From NCBI GenBank assembly GCA_003210735.1, contig QCUM01000023.1, positions 1-33,573 of the forward strand: a stretch of DNA of 33,573 nucleotides, written 5' to 3'. Shown one piece after another: positions 8,018-15,623 of this stretch. Both the position numbers and the translations under genes were made by a program. Under the pieces are notes generated by a model. That model saw only the letters and a program-made list of their open reading frames with translations. It was not told the DNA's origin and did no database searches. The DNA comes from Synechococcus sp. AG-679-D13. Its GTDB lineage: Bacteria; Cyanobacteriota; Cyanobacteriia; PCC-6307; Cyanobiaceae. Within the stretch, counting starts at the first letter, position 1. Each line of letters begins with the position of its first letter.

Positions 8018-8910
8018 CAACCGCCGCAGCCAACTCGGAAGCTTCTCTTGGAACCGACTGGGAGCTCGACTTCTACTCAAGACCGATTCTTGAATCCGAT
8101 GGCCGCAAACGCTGGGAACTGCTGATCACAGCCACCCCGAATGCCGAGGCCCCCGAGGAACCGTTTCGCTTCGCCAAACGCTGTCCCTCCAGCGATGTCA
8201 ACTCCCTCTGGTTGTCTTCTGCCCTCAAGGAAGCGCGCGAAGCAGCCCTCGAATCTGGTTTGGTGGCGCCACGGCGACTGCGCTGCTGGCGAAGCTCGAT
8301 GCGAACGATGGTCCAGAGGGCTGCCGCAGAGCTTGATCTTGAAATGATCTCCAGTCGCCGTACCTATGCACTGCTGGACTGGTTGCAGCAGCGGGAGCAA
8401 GAGGTGTACCCCCAGGAGGAGGGCTTCATGGCCGGACCTCTGGCACCACCTCCTGCATCGGTGACCACTCCAGCGGTTCCGCTGCCGGAAGAAGTTCAGG
8501 GCGATGCCTGGTCCTGGGCTGCCCTGCCAGCGCAACTGCTGAGAGAAGCCAGTGAATGGCCGATGGGGTTCAGTGGTCTGTTGCCGCTACCCGATGCGGT
8601 TGAAGACAACCAGCCGGTACCGGGATTACGGCTGTTCAGCAAGAGCCGGGCCCTGGCCATGGCCGGATGGCTTGGGGGACTTGAACCCGTTCGTCTTCTG
8701 GTGGAGGGGCGTCAGCTGGTGCTGGAAGCCGGTCAGGACGACCGATGGCTGGTGAGCGACCTTGATGCAAAGGCGGCGGAAGCGATTTCAAACGCTCTGG
8801 CCGAATCCAAGGAGATCGGCAAAGGGCTGCAATTCATTGCCATTCAGGCCAGCCCGGAGGAACAGGCCTTCGCCGGATTCTGGATGATGCGTGACATCGC
8901 CACACTGTGA
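8014..8910 (+). CDS. Tab2/Atab2-family RNA-binding protein
   Basis: A 298-residue protein starting with the family hallmark WELDFYSRPI (17-26), followed by KRWELLI. Tab2 of Chlamydomonas and Atab2 of Arabidopsis bind psaB and related mRNAs and are needed for translation of photosystem I (and, in Arabidopsis, photosystem II) subunits; cyanobacterial members are conserved but less studied. ATG 8014 overlaps the S1 gene stop by 4 bases, and its own stop overlaps the next gene's GTG. Coupling to an S1-domain protein suggests both act on mRNA of photosynthetic genes (inference). A Pro-rich linker (about 145-165) separates the N- and C-terminal halves. Confidence 0.88.
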   Translation: MTTAAANSEASLGTDWELDFYSRPILESDGRKRWELLITATPNAEAPEEPFRFAKRCPSSDVNSLWLSSALKEAREAALESGLVAPRRLRCWRSSMRTMVQRAAAELDLEMISSRRTYALLDWLQQREQEVYPQEEGFMAGPLAPPPASVTTPAVPLPEEVQGDAWSWAALPAQLLREASEWPMGFSGLLPLPDAVEDNQPVPGLRLFSKSRALAMAGWLGGLEPVRLLVEGRQLVLEAGQDDRWLVSDLDAKAAEAISNALAESKEIGKGLQFIAIQASPEEQAFAGFWMMRDIATL

Positions 8911-9752
8911 GTGGAGCGGCTCGAGCAGAGACGGGGCCAGGCCCTTTCGATCGACCGGACGGTAGGTTCAACGTGCTGGACGGTTGGACCTGGATCGGCT
9001 GCTACGGCGGCTATTACCTCCAGGCAGATGCACTCGCCCAACATGGCTTCGAGCATGGTTTCTTCACCCGCCTCTGGCGCGGACGGGATCCTGAGGAACT
9101 GTCGGGGTATATCAGCGTCAGCACCAGTGTTCATCGGCCGCAGCAGATTCACAGCGGCATCGTTCTGGAAGCGAACCAGGCCTGCAGCGCCCCCTGGCCT
9201 GAAGCAGACGGCCTTGTCAGCGACCGAGGTGGCCAAAGCCTGTGGGTGTGCGGCGCAGATTGCACTCCGGTGCTGATCGCCGATCCCACGACCGGTCACA
9301 CCGCGGCCTGCCACGCCGGATGGAGAGGTGTCGCAGCTTGCATCCTTCCCACGGCGGTGGACCACCTGGAAGCACGGGGAGCCAGCAGAGATGATCTTGT
9401 TGTGGCCCTTGGTCCAGCAGTCAGTGGGGCTCGCTATCAAGTTGGCGATGACGTTGTCACGGCCATTGCAGCCAGCATCGGCTCGGTATCCAATGGGCGC
9501 AATGCTCTTGTCGAGGCTGGAGCTGTTCAGGTCGATCCCGAGCCCGGTCGCTACCGATTCGATCTGCGCATGGCCACCGTTCTTCAACTCGAGCATGCAG
9601 GTTTGAACCCGGAAAAGATCAGCAGCTGCCCGCTCTGCACAGCGAGTGAACCTGAACTGTTCCACTCCTGGCGCCGGGACCAGGTCAAGGCTGTGCAGTG
9701 GAGCGGCATCGTGAGTCAGGCCGAGGATTCCGGAGAGAGCTTCAGAAGCTGA
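8907..9752 (+). CDS. pgeF: Purine nucleoside phosphorylase / multicopper polyphenol oxidase family (YfiH/LACC1)
   Basis: A 281-residue YfiH/LACC1-fold protein. Family signatures are VCGADCTPVLI (114-124, metal-binding Cys119) and ACHAGWRGV (134-142, His136), followed by a VALGPAVSGARYQVG stretch. The fold is now linked to purine nucleoside phosphorylase, adenosine deaminase and related activities, and in E. coli to peptidoglycan-precursor editing, so the older laccase label is doubtful. The GTG start at 8907 overlaps the preceding stop (GTGA). A later GTG at about 8971 would also leave the domain intact. Its 3' end overlaps the convergent FAD oxidoreductase by 37 bases. Confidence 0.85.
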   Translation: MSGAARAETGPGPFDRPDGRFNVLDGWTWIGCYGGYYLQADALAQHGFEHGFFTRLWRGRDPEELSGYISVSTSVHRPQQIHSGIVLEANQACSAPWPEADGLVSDRGGQSLWVCGADCTPVLIADPTTGHTAACHAGWRGVAACILPTAVDHLEARGASRDDLVVALGPAVSGARYQVGDDVVTAIAASIGSVSNGRNALVEAGAVQVDPEPGRYRFDLRMATVLQLEHAGLNPEKISSCPLCTASEPELFHSWRRDQVKAVQWSGIVSQAEDSGESFRS

Positions 9753-11389
9753 CGCGCCATCTCCTCCGCCGCACGAATACCGTCGATTCCTGCCGAAAAA
9801 ATGCCTCCGGCATAGCCGGCCCCTTCCCCTGCAGGAATCAATCCCGCCGTATTCAGCGATTCCATTCGATCGTCACGCGGAATACGCACCGGTGAGGATG
9901 TGCGGGTTTCCACGCCGGTCAGGACCGCGTCGGGATGGTCATAACCCTTGAGTCGAAGCGCAAACGCTGGTATTGCCTCCCGTATTGCGGCGATGATCGG
10001 TTCTGGCAAAGCCGTCTCAAGATCCGCGGGGGTGGTCCCAGGCTGATAGGAAGCCGCGATCGCACCGAGTTCCTGGGACGGCCGCCCCGCCACAAAATCC
10101 TCTAACCGTTGCGCTGGGGCGGCATAGGTGCCTCCACCCAGCTGGAAGGCTCTGGCCTCAAGATCCCTCTGCAGAGCGACACCGGCGAGGGGATCCCCTG
10201 GATGACGGGCATAGGGGGCCAGATCCTCGGGCTCGAGATTCACGACCAGACCGCTGTTGGCGTTGCGCTCATTGCGGGAGTGTTGGCTCATGCCGTTGGT
10301 CACAACACGGCCCTCCTCCGACGTCGCACCGACCACAAAGCCACCAGGACACATACAGAAGCTGTAGACGCAGCGGCCATTTCCGGCATGGTGAACAAGT
10401 TTGTATTCAGCGGCTCCCAGTCGGGGATGCCCAGCCTGTTTCCCCCAGCGGGCATGGTCGATCAGCCGTTGAGGATGTTCGATCCGCAGCCCCACTGAAA
10501 AAGGTTTGGCCTCAAGCGCAACGCCCACCTGCTCCAGCATGGTGAAGCAGTCGCGAGCGGAATGACCAGGGGCCAGCACCACATGCCGCGTCGGCAGAAC
10601 GGTGCCGTCCGCCAGCTCCAGTCCGACCAGTTGCCAGGGTTTAGCGGCTGCCGAAGAAGGTGCCAGTTGCAGACGCACCACTCGGCTGCCAAAGCGCACC
10701 TCTCCACCGAGTTCCTCGATCCGGGCCCGAAGGCCGCGGACAACCGTTGCAAGTTTGAACGTGCCGATGTGGGGATGGTGGCGGGTCAGAATCTCGGCAT
10801 TGGCTCCGCATGCCACGAACTCTTCCAGCACCTTGCGGCCGTAGTGCTCAGGATCACTCACCTGGCTGTAAAGCTTGCCATCGGAGAACGTGCCAGCTCC
10901 TCCTTCTCCGAACTGAGCATTGGATTCAGGATCGAGGTCCAGCTGCCCTCGCCAGAAGGCGAAGGTCTGACGGGTGCGTTCCTTAACCGACTGGCCACGC
11001 TCCAGCAGTAGGGGGCGAAAGCCCATCTGCGCAAGCAAAAGAGCCGCGAAATAGCCACAGGGGCCAGCTCCGACCACCACGGGTTGTAATTCAGGACGCG
11101 GTGGAAACCCTGCCGGGGCATGACCCACGGATCGATAACGCGTGTCAGGAGCGGGGCAGACCTTGGGATTGCGAGCATGCTTCCGGCGAAGGGCAGCCTC
11201 TCCCTTCACACGCACATCCATGCTGTAAATCAGCTGAATGCGATCACGCCGACGTGCATCCACACTGCGCTTCACAAGGTGCTGCTCCAGCAGATGTTCA
11301 GGCGGGATTCGCAACTGACGCAGCAGAGCCTGGTTCAAGTCGTCATCGGTGTGATCCAGCGGCAGCCGCAGTTCACTCAGTCGCAGCAT
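9716..11389 (-). CDS. FAD-dependent dehydrogenase, COG2509-like
   Basis: A 557-residue flavoprotein with an N-terminal extension of about 100 residues. That region resembles the small alpha/beta domain of uncharacterised FAD dehydrogenases, including the segment RRRDRIQLIYSMDVRV. The extension is followed by the dinucleotide motif VVVGAGPCGYFAA (104-116). FGEGGAGTFSDGKLYSQ is a hallmark of this family, and a C-terminal GEGAGYAGG flavin-binding motif completes the fold. No substrate is established for the family. It is 129 bases downstream of the ilvB-associated genes on the same strand, behind an inverted repeat. Its 3' end overlaps the pgeF-like gene by 37 bases, convergently. Confidence 0.85.
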   Translation of the reverse strand: MLRLSELRLPLDHTDDDLNQALLRQLRIPPEHLLEQHLVKRSVDARRRDRIQLIYSMDVRVKGEAALRRKHARNPKVCPAPDTRYRSVGHAPAGFPPRPELQPVVVGAGPCGYFAALLLAQMGFRPLLLERGQSVKERTRQTFAFWRGQLDLDPESNAQFGEGGAGTFSDGKLYSQVSDPEHYGRKVLEEFVACGANAEILTRHHPHIGTFKLATVVRGLRARIEELGGEVRFGSRVVRLQLAPSSAAAKPWQLVGLELADGTVLPTRHVVLAPGHSARDCFTMLEQVGVALEAKPFSVGLRIEHPQRLIDHARWGKQAGHPRLGAAEYKLVHHAGNGRCVYSFCMCPGGFVVGATSEEGRVVTNGMSQHSRNERNANSGLVVNLEPEDLAPYARHPGDPLAGVALQRDLEARAFQLGGGTYAAPAQRLEDFVAGRPSQELGAIAASYQPGTTPADLETALPEPIIAAIREAIPAFALRLKGYDHPDAVLTGVETRTSSPVRIPRDDRMESLNTAGLIPAGEGAGYAGGIFSAGIDGIRAAEEMARQLLKLSPESSA

Positions 11390-11474
11390 CAGTGCGGTTC
11401 AGCCCAGCCACCATTCGATCAGACGAACCACTCGGAGCTCGAGTCACTGGCCCAAGTCAGCAGCGGTGAGGGGT

Positions 11475-11511
11475 GATCAGGAGCATCTGAGCGAAGGCAA
11501 CAACCCTGATC
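11475..11511 (-). terminator. Inverted repeat after the ilvB gene group
   Basis: GATCAGG (11475-11481) and CCTGATC (11505-11511) form a perfect 7-bp stem, extendable by GGG/CCC with a bulged T, around a 23-base loop. It lies 8-44 bases beyond the 73-residue gene's stop and about 86-122 bases upstream of the FAD oxidoreductase start. No U-tract follows on the minus strand, so it could be a weak terminator or an operator for the downstream gene. Confidence 0.35.
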
Positions 11512-11518
11512 CCTCCCG

Positions 11519-11740
11519 CTAAGGAGTTTTCTCGCTCCTGTCTGGATCCGTCTGAGCCGATTCATTGCTGAGCCACTGGGCTCCCAGCCCGGCCAACAAA
11601 AGGGCCACTCCAATCGAGGCGGCAAGACCACGATTATCAGCGGCGGCCCCTTGCCCCCAGATCGCTGTGGCCAGAAAAGCCCCACCCAGGAGAAGGCATG
11701 GGACCAACACAATCCCCTTGGCGACGCGATTGTCAGCCAT
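11519..11740 (-). CDS. Small two-helix membrane protein, unknown function
   Basis: A 73-residue protein with two predicted membrane helices (about 9-28 and 38-56), a short turn WGQGAAADNRG and a polar, acidic C-terminal tail. I do not recognise a family. The ATG at 11738-11740 shares one base with the upstream gene's TGA (TGATG), strongly favouring this start by translational coupling, although the frame is open seven codons further. It is the last gene of the ilvB group. Hairpin-like membrane proteins of this size often modulate larger complexes, but nothing here shows a partner. Confidence 0.7.
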   Translation of the reverse strand: MADNRVAKGIVLVPCLLLGGAFLATAIWGQGAAADNRGLAASIGVALLLAGLGAQWLSNESAQTDPDRSEKTP

Positions 11741-12090
11741 CAAGACAACTCCGACTGACAACTGTCGGTGGCTAGGGATGCTGCCACCAAACCAGCACTG
11801 AGGTCAGTCGGTTCACCCAGGGGGGTCACCCTGGCCAGCAGCTGTCCATCCCGGGAACCGACCGGACGCAAATTGACCCGACGGCGCCGAGGCAATTGAT
11901 CCCTCAGCCACCTCACCGCTTCGGCTTCATCAACCGGATCCACAGCCGCGCAGGCCAGTTCAATGGTGTAGGTGCGATTGCGGTCCCCCACCTGGAGCAG
12001 GGAGCTGGAGCGGACCTGAAGCACTTCTGCAGCGCTGACAGGCGCTGCCAGTAGCAGCAGAGATAAACCGATCAGAAGTGCACGGATCAC
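11740..12090 (-). CDS. Secreted protein resembling a degenerate SNase-like (thermonuclease-fold) domain
   Basis: A 116-residue protein with a clear signal peptide (MIRALLIGL followed by a Leu/Ala core, predicted cleavage after VSA at residue 20). The mature part follows the order of a staphylococcal-nuclease-like barrel: LLQVGDRNRTYTIELAC, AVDPVDEAEAVRWL, then SRDGQLLARV and LSAGLVAASLAT. Positions matching the catalytic Arg35 and Arg87 of the nuclease appear as Glu and Gln, so nuclease activity is unlikely. The fold assignment is by eye and tentative. The GTG start at 12090 overlaps the ilvB stop (GTGA), and its stop overlaps the next start, so the three genes are translationally coupled. 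Confidence 0.6.
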   Translation of the reverse strand: MIRALLIGLSLLLLAAPVSAAEVLQVRSSSLLQVGDRNRTYTIELACAAVDPVDEAEAVRWLRDQLPRRRRVNLRPVGSRDGQLLARVTPLGEPTDLSAGLVAASLATDSCQSELS

Positions 12091-13853
12091 TGGGGGGCTG
12101 GAGCCGGAAGGCCCACCATCTCAGCATTGCTCTTGCCAGGGGGAACCATTGGGTAACAGTTCTCACCCCGGCGCACATGCACGTCGATCAGCATGGGCCC
12201 TGGAGCTTGAAGAGCCGCTGCCAGATCACCCTGAAGGGAATCACGCTCCGTGATCTTGACCCCATCCACCCCGAAGGAACGAGCCAGAGCGATGAAATCA
12301 GGCATTCCGTTCAACATGTCGGAGGCGGAATAACGCTCGTCGTAAAAGCTTTCCTGCCACTGGCGGACCATGCCCTGCCATTGGTTGTTGACAATCACCA
12401 CCTTCACCGGAAGGCGGTAGGCCGCCAGAGTCCCCAGTTCCTGGATGTTCATCAGGATGCTGGCATCGCCTGCAATGCAGACCACCTGCCGATCGGGGAA
12501 TGCCACCTGAGCTCCCATGGCAGCAGGCATGCCGAACCCCATGGTTCCGAGCCCCGCACTGCTGATCCAGCCCCTTGGACCGTTCCGCAGATATTGGGCA
12601 GCCCACATCTGATGCTGCCCAACGTCGGTGGTGACGATGGCCTCGGGTGCCAGGTCTCGAACGGCCAGCAGGACTTCCTGGGGATAGATCGGCCCTTCCG
12701 CAGGGGGAATCGTGAGTGGGTAGCGCTGCTTCCACTCAGCAATCGTCTGCAACCAGGACGAAGTACGGGGTTCGACGGAGCGCTGAAGGCTCAGGGCAAC
12801 GAGTCGAGTGAGGCTGAGGCCGAGATCACCAAGCACAGCAACATCAGCACGCCGTGTCTTGCCGATTTCCGCAGGGTCGATTTCAAAATGCACCACCTGG
12901 GCCTTGGGGGCAAAGGTGTCGAGCTTGCCGGTGACACGGTCATCGAATCGAGCCCCAACGGCGATCAATAGGTCGCAGTCTGTGACTGCGAAATTCGCAA
13001 ACGCGGTGCCATGCATGCCGAGCATGCCCACCGAAAGTGGATGGTTCTCGTCAAAGGCTCCCTTGCCCATCAACGTGGTGGTGACCGGGAGTTGATAACG
13101 CTCGGCCAGCAATTGAAGATTGTCGTGGGCAGCGGAGGAGACAGCGCCACCACCGACGTAGAGGAGAGGGCGTTCAGCCTTTTCGATCAACTCAAGAGCC
13201 GCCGCAACGGAACGGTCTTCGGGAGGCTGCGGCTGGCGGAATCCACGGGGGACGACGGAGCCAGGAGCGACCGGTGTGTACTCGAACATTTCCTGACCCA
13301 CATCCTTCGGGATGTCGATCAAGACCGGACCGGGTCGACCACTGGCGGCAATCACAAAGGCTTGGGCCACAATCGAGCCGAGGTCAGCCGGATCACGCAC
13401 GACCCAGGAGTGCTTCACGATCGGGAGGGTGATGCCAAAAATATCCGTCTCCTGGAAGGCATCCGTGCCGATCGCAGGACGTGGGACCTGACCGGTAATA
13501 ACCACCATCGGCACGGAGTCCATCTGGGCAGTGGCAATGCCGGTGACCAGATTTGTGGCTCCTGGACCAGAGGTTCCAAAGCAGACCCCAACCCTGCCTG
13601 TGGCTCGGGCATAGGCATCGGCGGCGTGGGTACCGGCCTGTTCATGCCGCACCAGGATGTGTTTGACCCAGCCCTGATCCTCCGCGATGTGCAGGGCGTC
13701 GTAAATCGGCAGGATCGCCCCGCCCGGATAACCGAAAATCGTCTCCACTCCATGGAGGCGCAGGGCATCCATCAGTGCCTCTGCACCGGAGATCGTGCGT
13801 GGTGCGACCGATTCCTGCCCGCCGATGCCCGTTGGTGCGGAGGTGAGGGTCAC
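12087..13853 (-). CDS. ilvB: Acetolactate synthase, large (catalytic) subunit
   Basis: This thiamine-diphosphate enzyme condenses two pyruvates, or pyruvate and 2-ketobutyrate, in valine, leucine and isoleucine synthesis. At 588 residues it has the biosynthetic length. GYPGGAILPIYDAL is at 41-54 and the catalytic Glu71 is in LVRHEQAGTHAADAYAR. The FAD/middle-domain region contains VGARFDDRVTGK, and the TPP/Mg motif begins GDASILMNIQEL and ends at a conserved NN. The start is GTG at 13851-13853, with no better ATG nearby. It lies 28 bases after the M23 peptidase gene, and its stop overlaps the SNase-like gene. The regulatory subunit gene is not in this window. Confidence 0.96.
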   Translation of the reverse strand: MTLTSAPTGIGGQESVAPRTISGAEALMDALRLHGVETIFGYPGGAILPIYDALHIAEDQGWVKHILVRHEQAGTHAADAYARATGRVGVCFGTSGPGATNLVTGIATAQMDSVPMVVITGQVPRPAIGTDAFQETDIFGITLPIVKHSWVVRDPADLGSIVAQAFVIAASGRPGPVLIDIPKDVGQEMFEYTPVAPGSVVPRGFRQPQPPEDRSVAAALELIEKAERPLLYVGGGAVSSAAHDNLQLLAERYQLPVTTTLMGKGAFDENHPLSVGMLGMHGTAFANFAVTDCDLLIAVGARFDDRVTGKLDTFAPKAQVVHFEIDPAEIGKTRRADVAVLGDLGLSLTRLVALSLQRSVEPRTSSWLQTIAEWKQRYPLTIPPAEGPIYPQEVLLAVRDLAPEAIVTTDVGQHQMWAAQYLRNGPRGWISSAGLGTMGFGMPAAMGAQVAFPDRQVVCIAGDASILMNIQELGTLAAYRLPVKVVIVNNQWQGMVRQWQESFYDERYSASDMLNGMPDFIALARSFGVDGVKITERDSLQGDLAAALQAPGPMLIDVHVRRGENCYPMVPPGKSNAEMVGLPAPAPQ

Positions 13854-13881
13854 GGCGAATGGTCGGGGTTGACCCTAAAGA

Positions 13882-14412
13882 TTAAGGGCCTACAGGAACG
13901 ATTGCCCGTCGGCCGCGGATCATGGCCCTGAGGATCTGTGCAGGGTCGAGCCAACGACCGGAGTAACGGATTCCCCAGTGAAGATGCGCTCCGGTGGTGC
14001 GACCGGTCAGGCCGACCTGACCAATGACCTGTCCGGCGCTCACCCACTGATTTCGACGCAGTCTCTGCCGACGCAGATGGCAATAAATGTGCTGGTACTT
14101 GCCTGAAGAAATCACAACTCCAATCCCACAGGAGTCGTCGTCGATGGTTTCGATCACCCTGCCGTGCCACCAGCTCAGAACGGGTGACCCCAAGGGGGCT
14201 GCGATGTCCAGCCCGTTGTGGGGACGAAGGGTTCCGTCAGCCGCACGACGCATCCCGAAATGGCTGGTGTAACCCTCAAAAACTGCAATCGGAAAGCGTC
14301 CCTCACTCCAGCTATCCGCTCGTACAGGTGCTGCTGCTGTCAGACAAACCGCCAGCAGCAGGGAACGAAACAGATCAGAGCAGTCCGAGAGCGTGCAACG
14401 GGCCACGACCAC
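13882..14412 (-). CDS. Secreted M23-family peptidase (LytM-like)
   Basis: A 176-residue protein with a probable signal peptide (hydrophobic core [11 protein letters not shown] at about 18-28, cleavage near VRA). A single M23 metallopeptidase domain follows: His65 and Asp69 in HNGLDI, a further His112 in YCHL, and His145 in HLHWG. All zinc and catalytic positions are present, so it is probably an active peptidoglycan endopeptidase in the periplasm or outer wall. There is no LysM or coiled-coil region, making it shorter than EnvC/NlpD-type proteins. ATG 14412 lies inside hemH (38-base overlap, same strand), suggesting coupled expression. ilvB follows after 28 bases. Confidence 0.87.
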   Translation of the reverse strand: MVVARCTLSDCSDLFRSLLLAVCLTAAAPVRADSWSEGRFPIAVFEGYTSHFGMRRAADGTLRPHNGLDIAAPLGSPVLSWWHGRVIETIDDDSCGIGVVISSGKYQHIYCHLRRQRLRRNQWVSAGQVIGQVGLTGRTTGAHLHWGIRYSGRWLDPAQILRAMIRGRRAIVPVGP

Positions 14413-15550
14413 CGATCAGTTCCAGCAGGAAGGCTGAAAAGCCGAGCATCGCCAGGCGACCATTCCAGACTTCGGAACTGTTGCTCCAACCCCACTCCCA
14501 TTTTTCCTGGGGGTAGAGCTTGACCGTGTTGGGAAGTTCGGCCGCCGCATCAAGACTGACCTCCGGTCCATCGAGGCTGGTGGTGACCAGATCGGCAAGG
14601 CCCTCAATGAACGGTGCGTAGGTGTCGAGAGCTCTCACCCGGCGGAAATTCACAACGCCAGCTTCCGTGGCCAGTTCGCGGTATTCGATATCGATTTCCT
14701 CGAGGGTTTCGATGTGCTCGCTCACGAAACTGATCGGCACAACCACAAGATCATTGATCTTGGCCTCTCCCAGCTCTTCCAGCGCCTCTTCCGTGTAGGG
14801 CTTCAGCCACTCCACCGGACCGACTCGGCTCTGATACGCAAGGGTGTGTGGATTGGAATGACCCACCACTTCAGCGAGCTTGTCCATGATCAAGTTCGTG
14901 CAGGCTTCGATGTGGGTCTGATACGGGTCGCCGGCTTCTTCCACGTAGCTCTTGGGAACACCGTGGGCACTGAAGAACACGTGTGCCTTGGTGGGGTCAT
15001 CGCTGTTGCGAACTTCCTCTGCGATGAGTTCAGCCATCGCCTTCACGTAGCCGGGATGATCAAACCAACTTCGGATGCATCGGATCGGGAGCTTTTCGAA
15101 AGCTGAATCACCCTTTCGCAGTCGCTGAAGTTCACGAAAGCTGGAACCGCTGGTGCTGATCGAGAAGTGGGGATACAGCGGGAGCACAACCACTTCGTCC
15201 ATACCGTCTGCCTTCATGTCGGCAACGGCGGATTCAGTGAACGGGTGCCAGTAACGCATGGCGACATACGTGGTGGCATCAACACCACGCTGGCGAAGGA
15301 GGCTCTGCAGTTCACGGGCTTGCTGCTCTGTGATGCGTCTCAGTGGTGAGCCTCCACCGATGGAGCGATAGGCCTCCTGTGACTTGCCACTGCGCAGGGT
15401 GCTGATCAGCCAGGCCAGGGGCTTTTGAAGAGCAGGGCTGGGGAGCCGAATGATCTCGGGATCTGCGAAGAGGTTGTACAGGAACGGTCCGACGTCCTGA
15501 ATCCGTTCTGGTCCACCCAGATTCAGTAGAACAACGCCGACGCGTGACAT
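14375..15550 (-). CDS. hemH: Ferrochelatase with C-terminal chlorophyll-binding-type helix
   Basis: Ferrochelatase inserts Fe2+ into protoporphyrin IX to make haem. The 391-residue protein begins [14 protein letters not shown] and shows [11 protein letters not shown] (metal-site His) and [12 protein letters not shown] (catalytic Glu region). The last 32 residues contain [12 protein letters not shown] followed by a hydrophobic helix, which is the CAB/HLIP-like motif of cyanobacterial and plastid ferrochelatases that tethers the enzyme to the membrane and chlorophyll. ATG 15548-15550 was chosen over an ATG five codons upstream because AGGG stands 7 bases before it and the protein motif starts there. 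The leader holds two mutually exclusive stems. The 3' end overlaps the M23 gene. Confidence 0.96.
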   Translation of the reverse strand: MSRVGVVLLNLGGPERIQDVGPFLYNLFADPEIIRLPSPALQKPLAWLISTLRSGKSQEAYRSIGGGSPLRRITEQQARELQSLLRQRGVDATTYVAMRYWHPFTESAVADMKADGMDEVVVLPLYPHFSISTSGSSFRELQRLRKGDSAFEKLPIRCIRSWFDHPGYVKAMAELIAEEVRNSDDPTKAHVFFSAHGVPKSYVEEAGDPYQTHIEACTNLIMDKLAEVVGHSNPHTLAYQSRVGPVEWLKPYTEEALEELGEAKINDLVVVPISFVSEHIETLEEIDIEYRELATEAGVVNFRRVRALDTYAPFIEGLADLVTTSLDGPEVSLDAAAELPNTVKLYPQEKWEWGWSNSSEVWNGRLAMLGFSAFLLELIGGRGPLHALGLL

Positions 15551-15555
15551 ACAGA

Positions 15556-15589
15556 AACCCTGCAATTAAGGGGGTTGAGCGTAACCCCC
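15556..15589 (-). promoter_or_regulatory. Possible switching leader of hemH: alternative hairpins around the ribosome-binding site
   Basis: On the minus strand, from 5' to 3', GGGGGTT (15589-15583), a six-base loop and AACCCCC (15576-15570) make a 7-bp stem. Further down, GGGTT (15560-15556) overlaps the AGGG Shine-Dalgarno, 7 bases before the hemH ATG, and can pair with the same AACCC arm. The two stems exclude each other: one frees the ribosome site, the other masks it. The complementarity is seen; regulation is inferred. Confidence 0.45.
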
Positions 15590-15623
15590 AATAACGGCAT
15601 GGTGAGTAGCCGATGAGCATCGG

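Noticed and set aside
9753..11389. Plus-strand open frames opposite the FAD oxidoreductase (for example 10109-10498 and 10562-11011)
   Set aside because: They are antisense to a gene with clear FAD-binding motifs and have low-complexity, domain-free translations.
11390..11518. Possible tRNA in the gap before the FAD oxidoreductase
   Set aside because: An inverted repeat is present but no cloverleaf, T-loop GTTCRA motif or acceptor pairing could be found.
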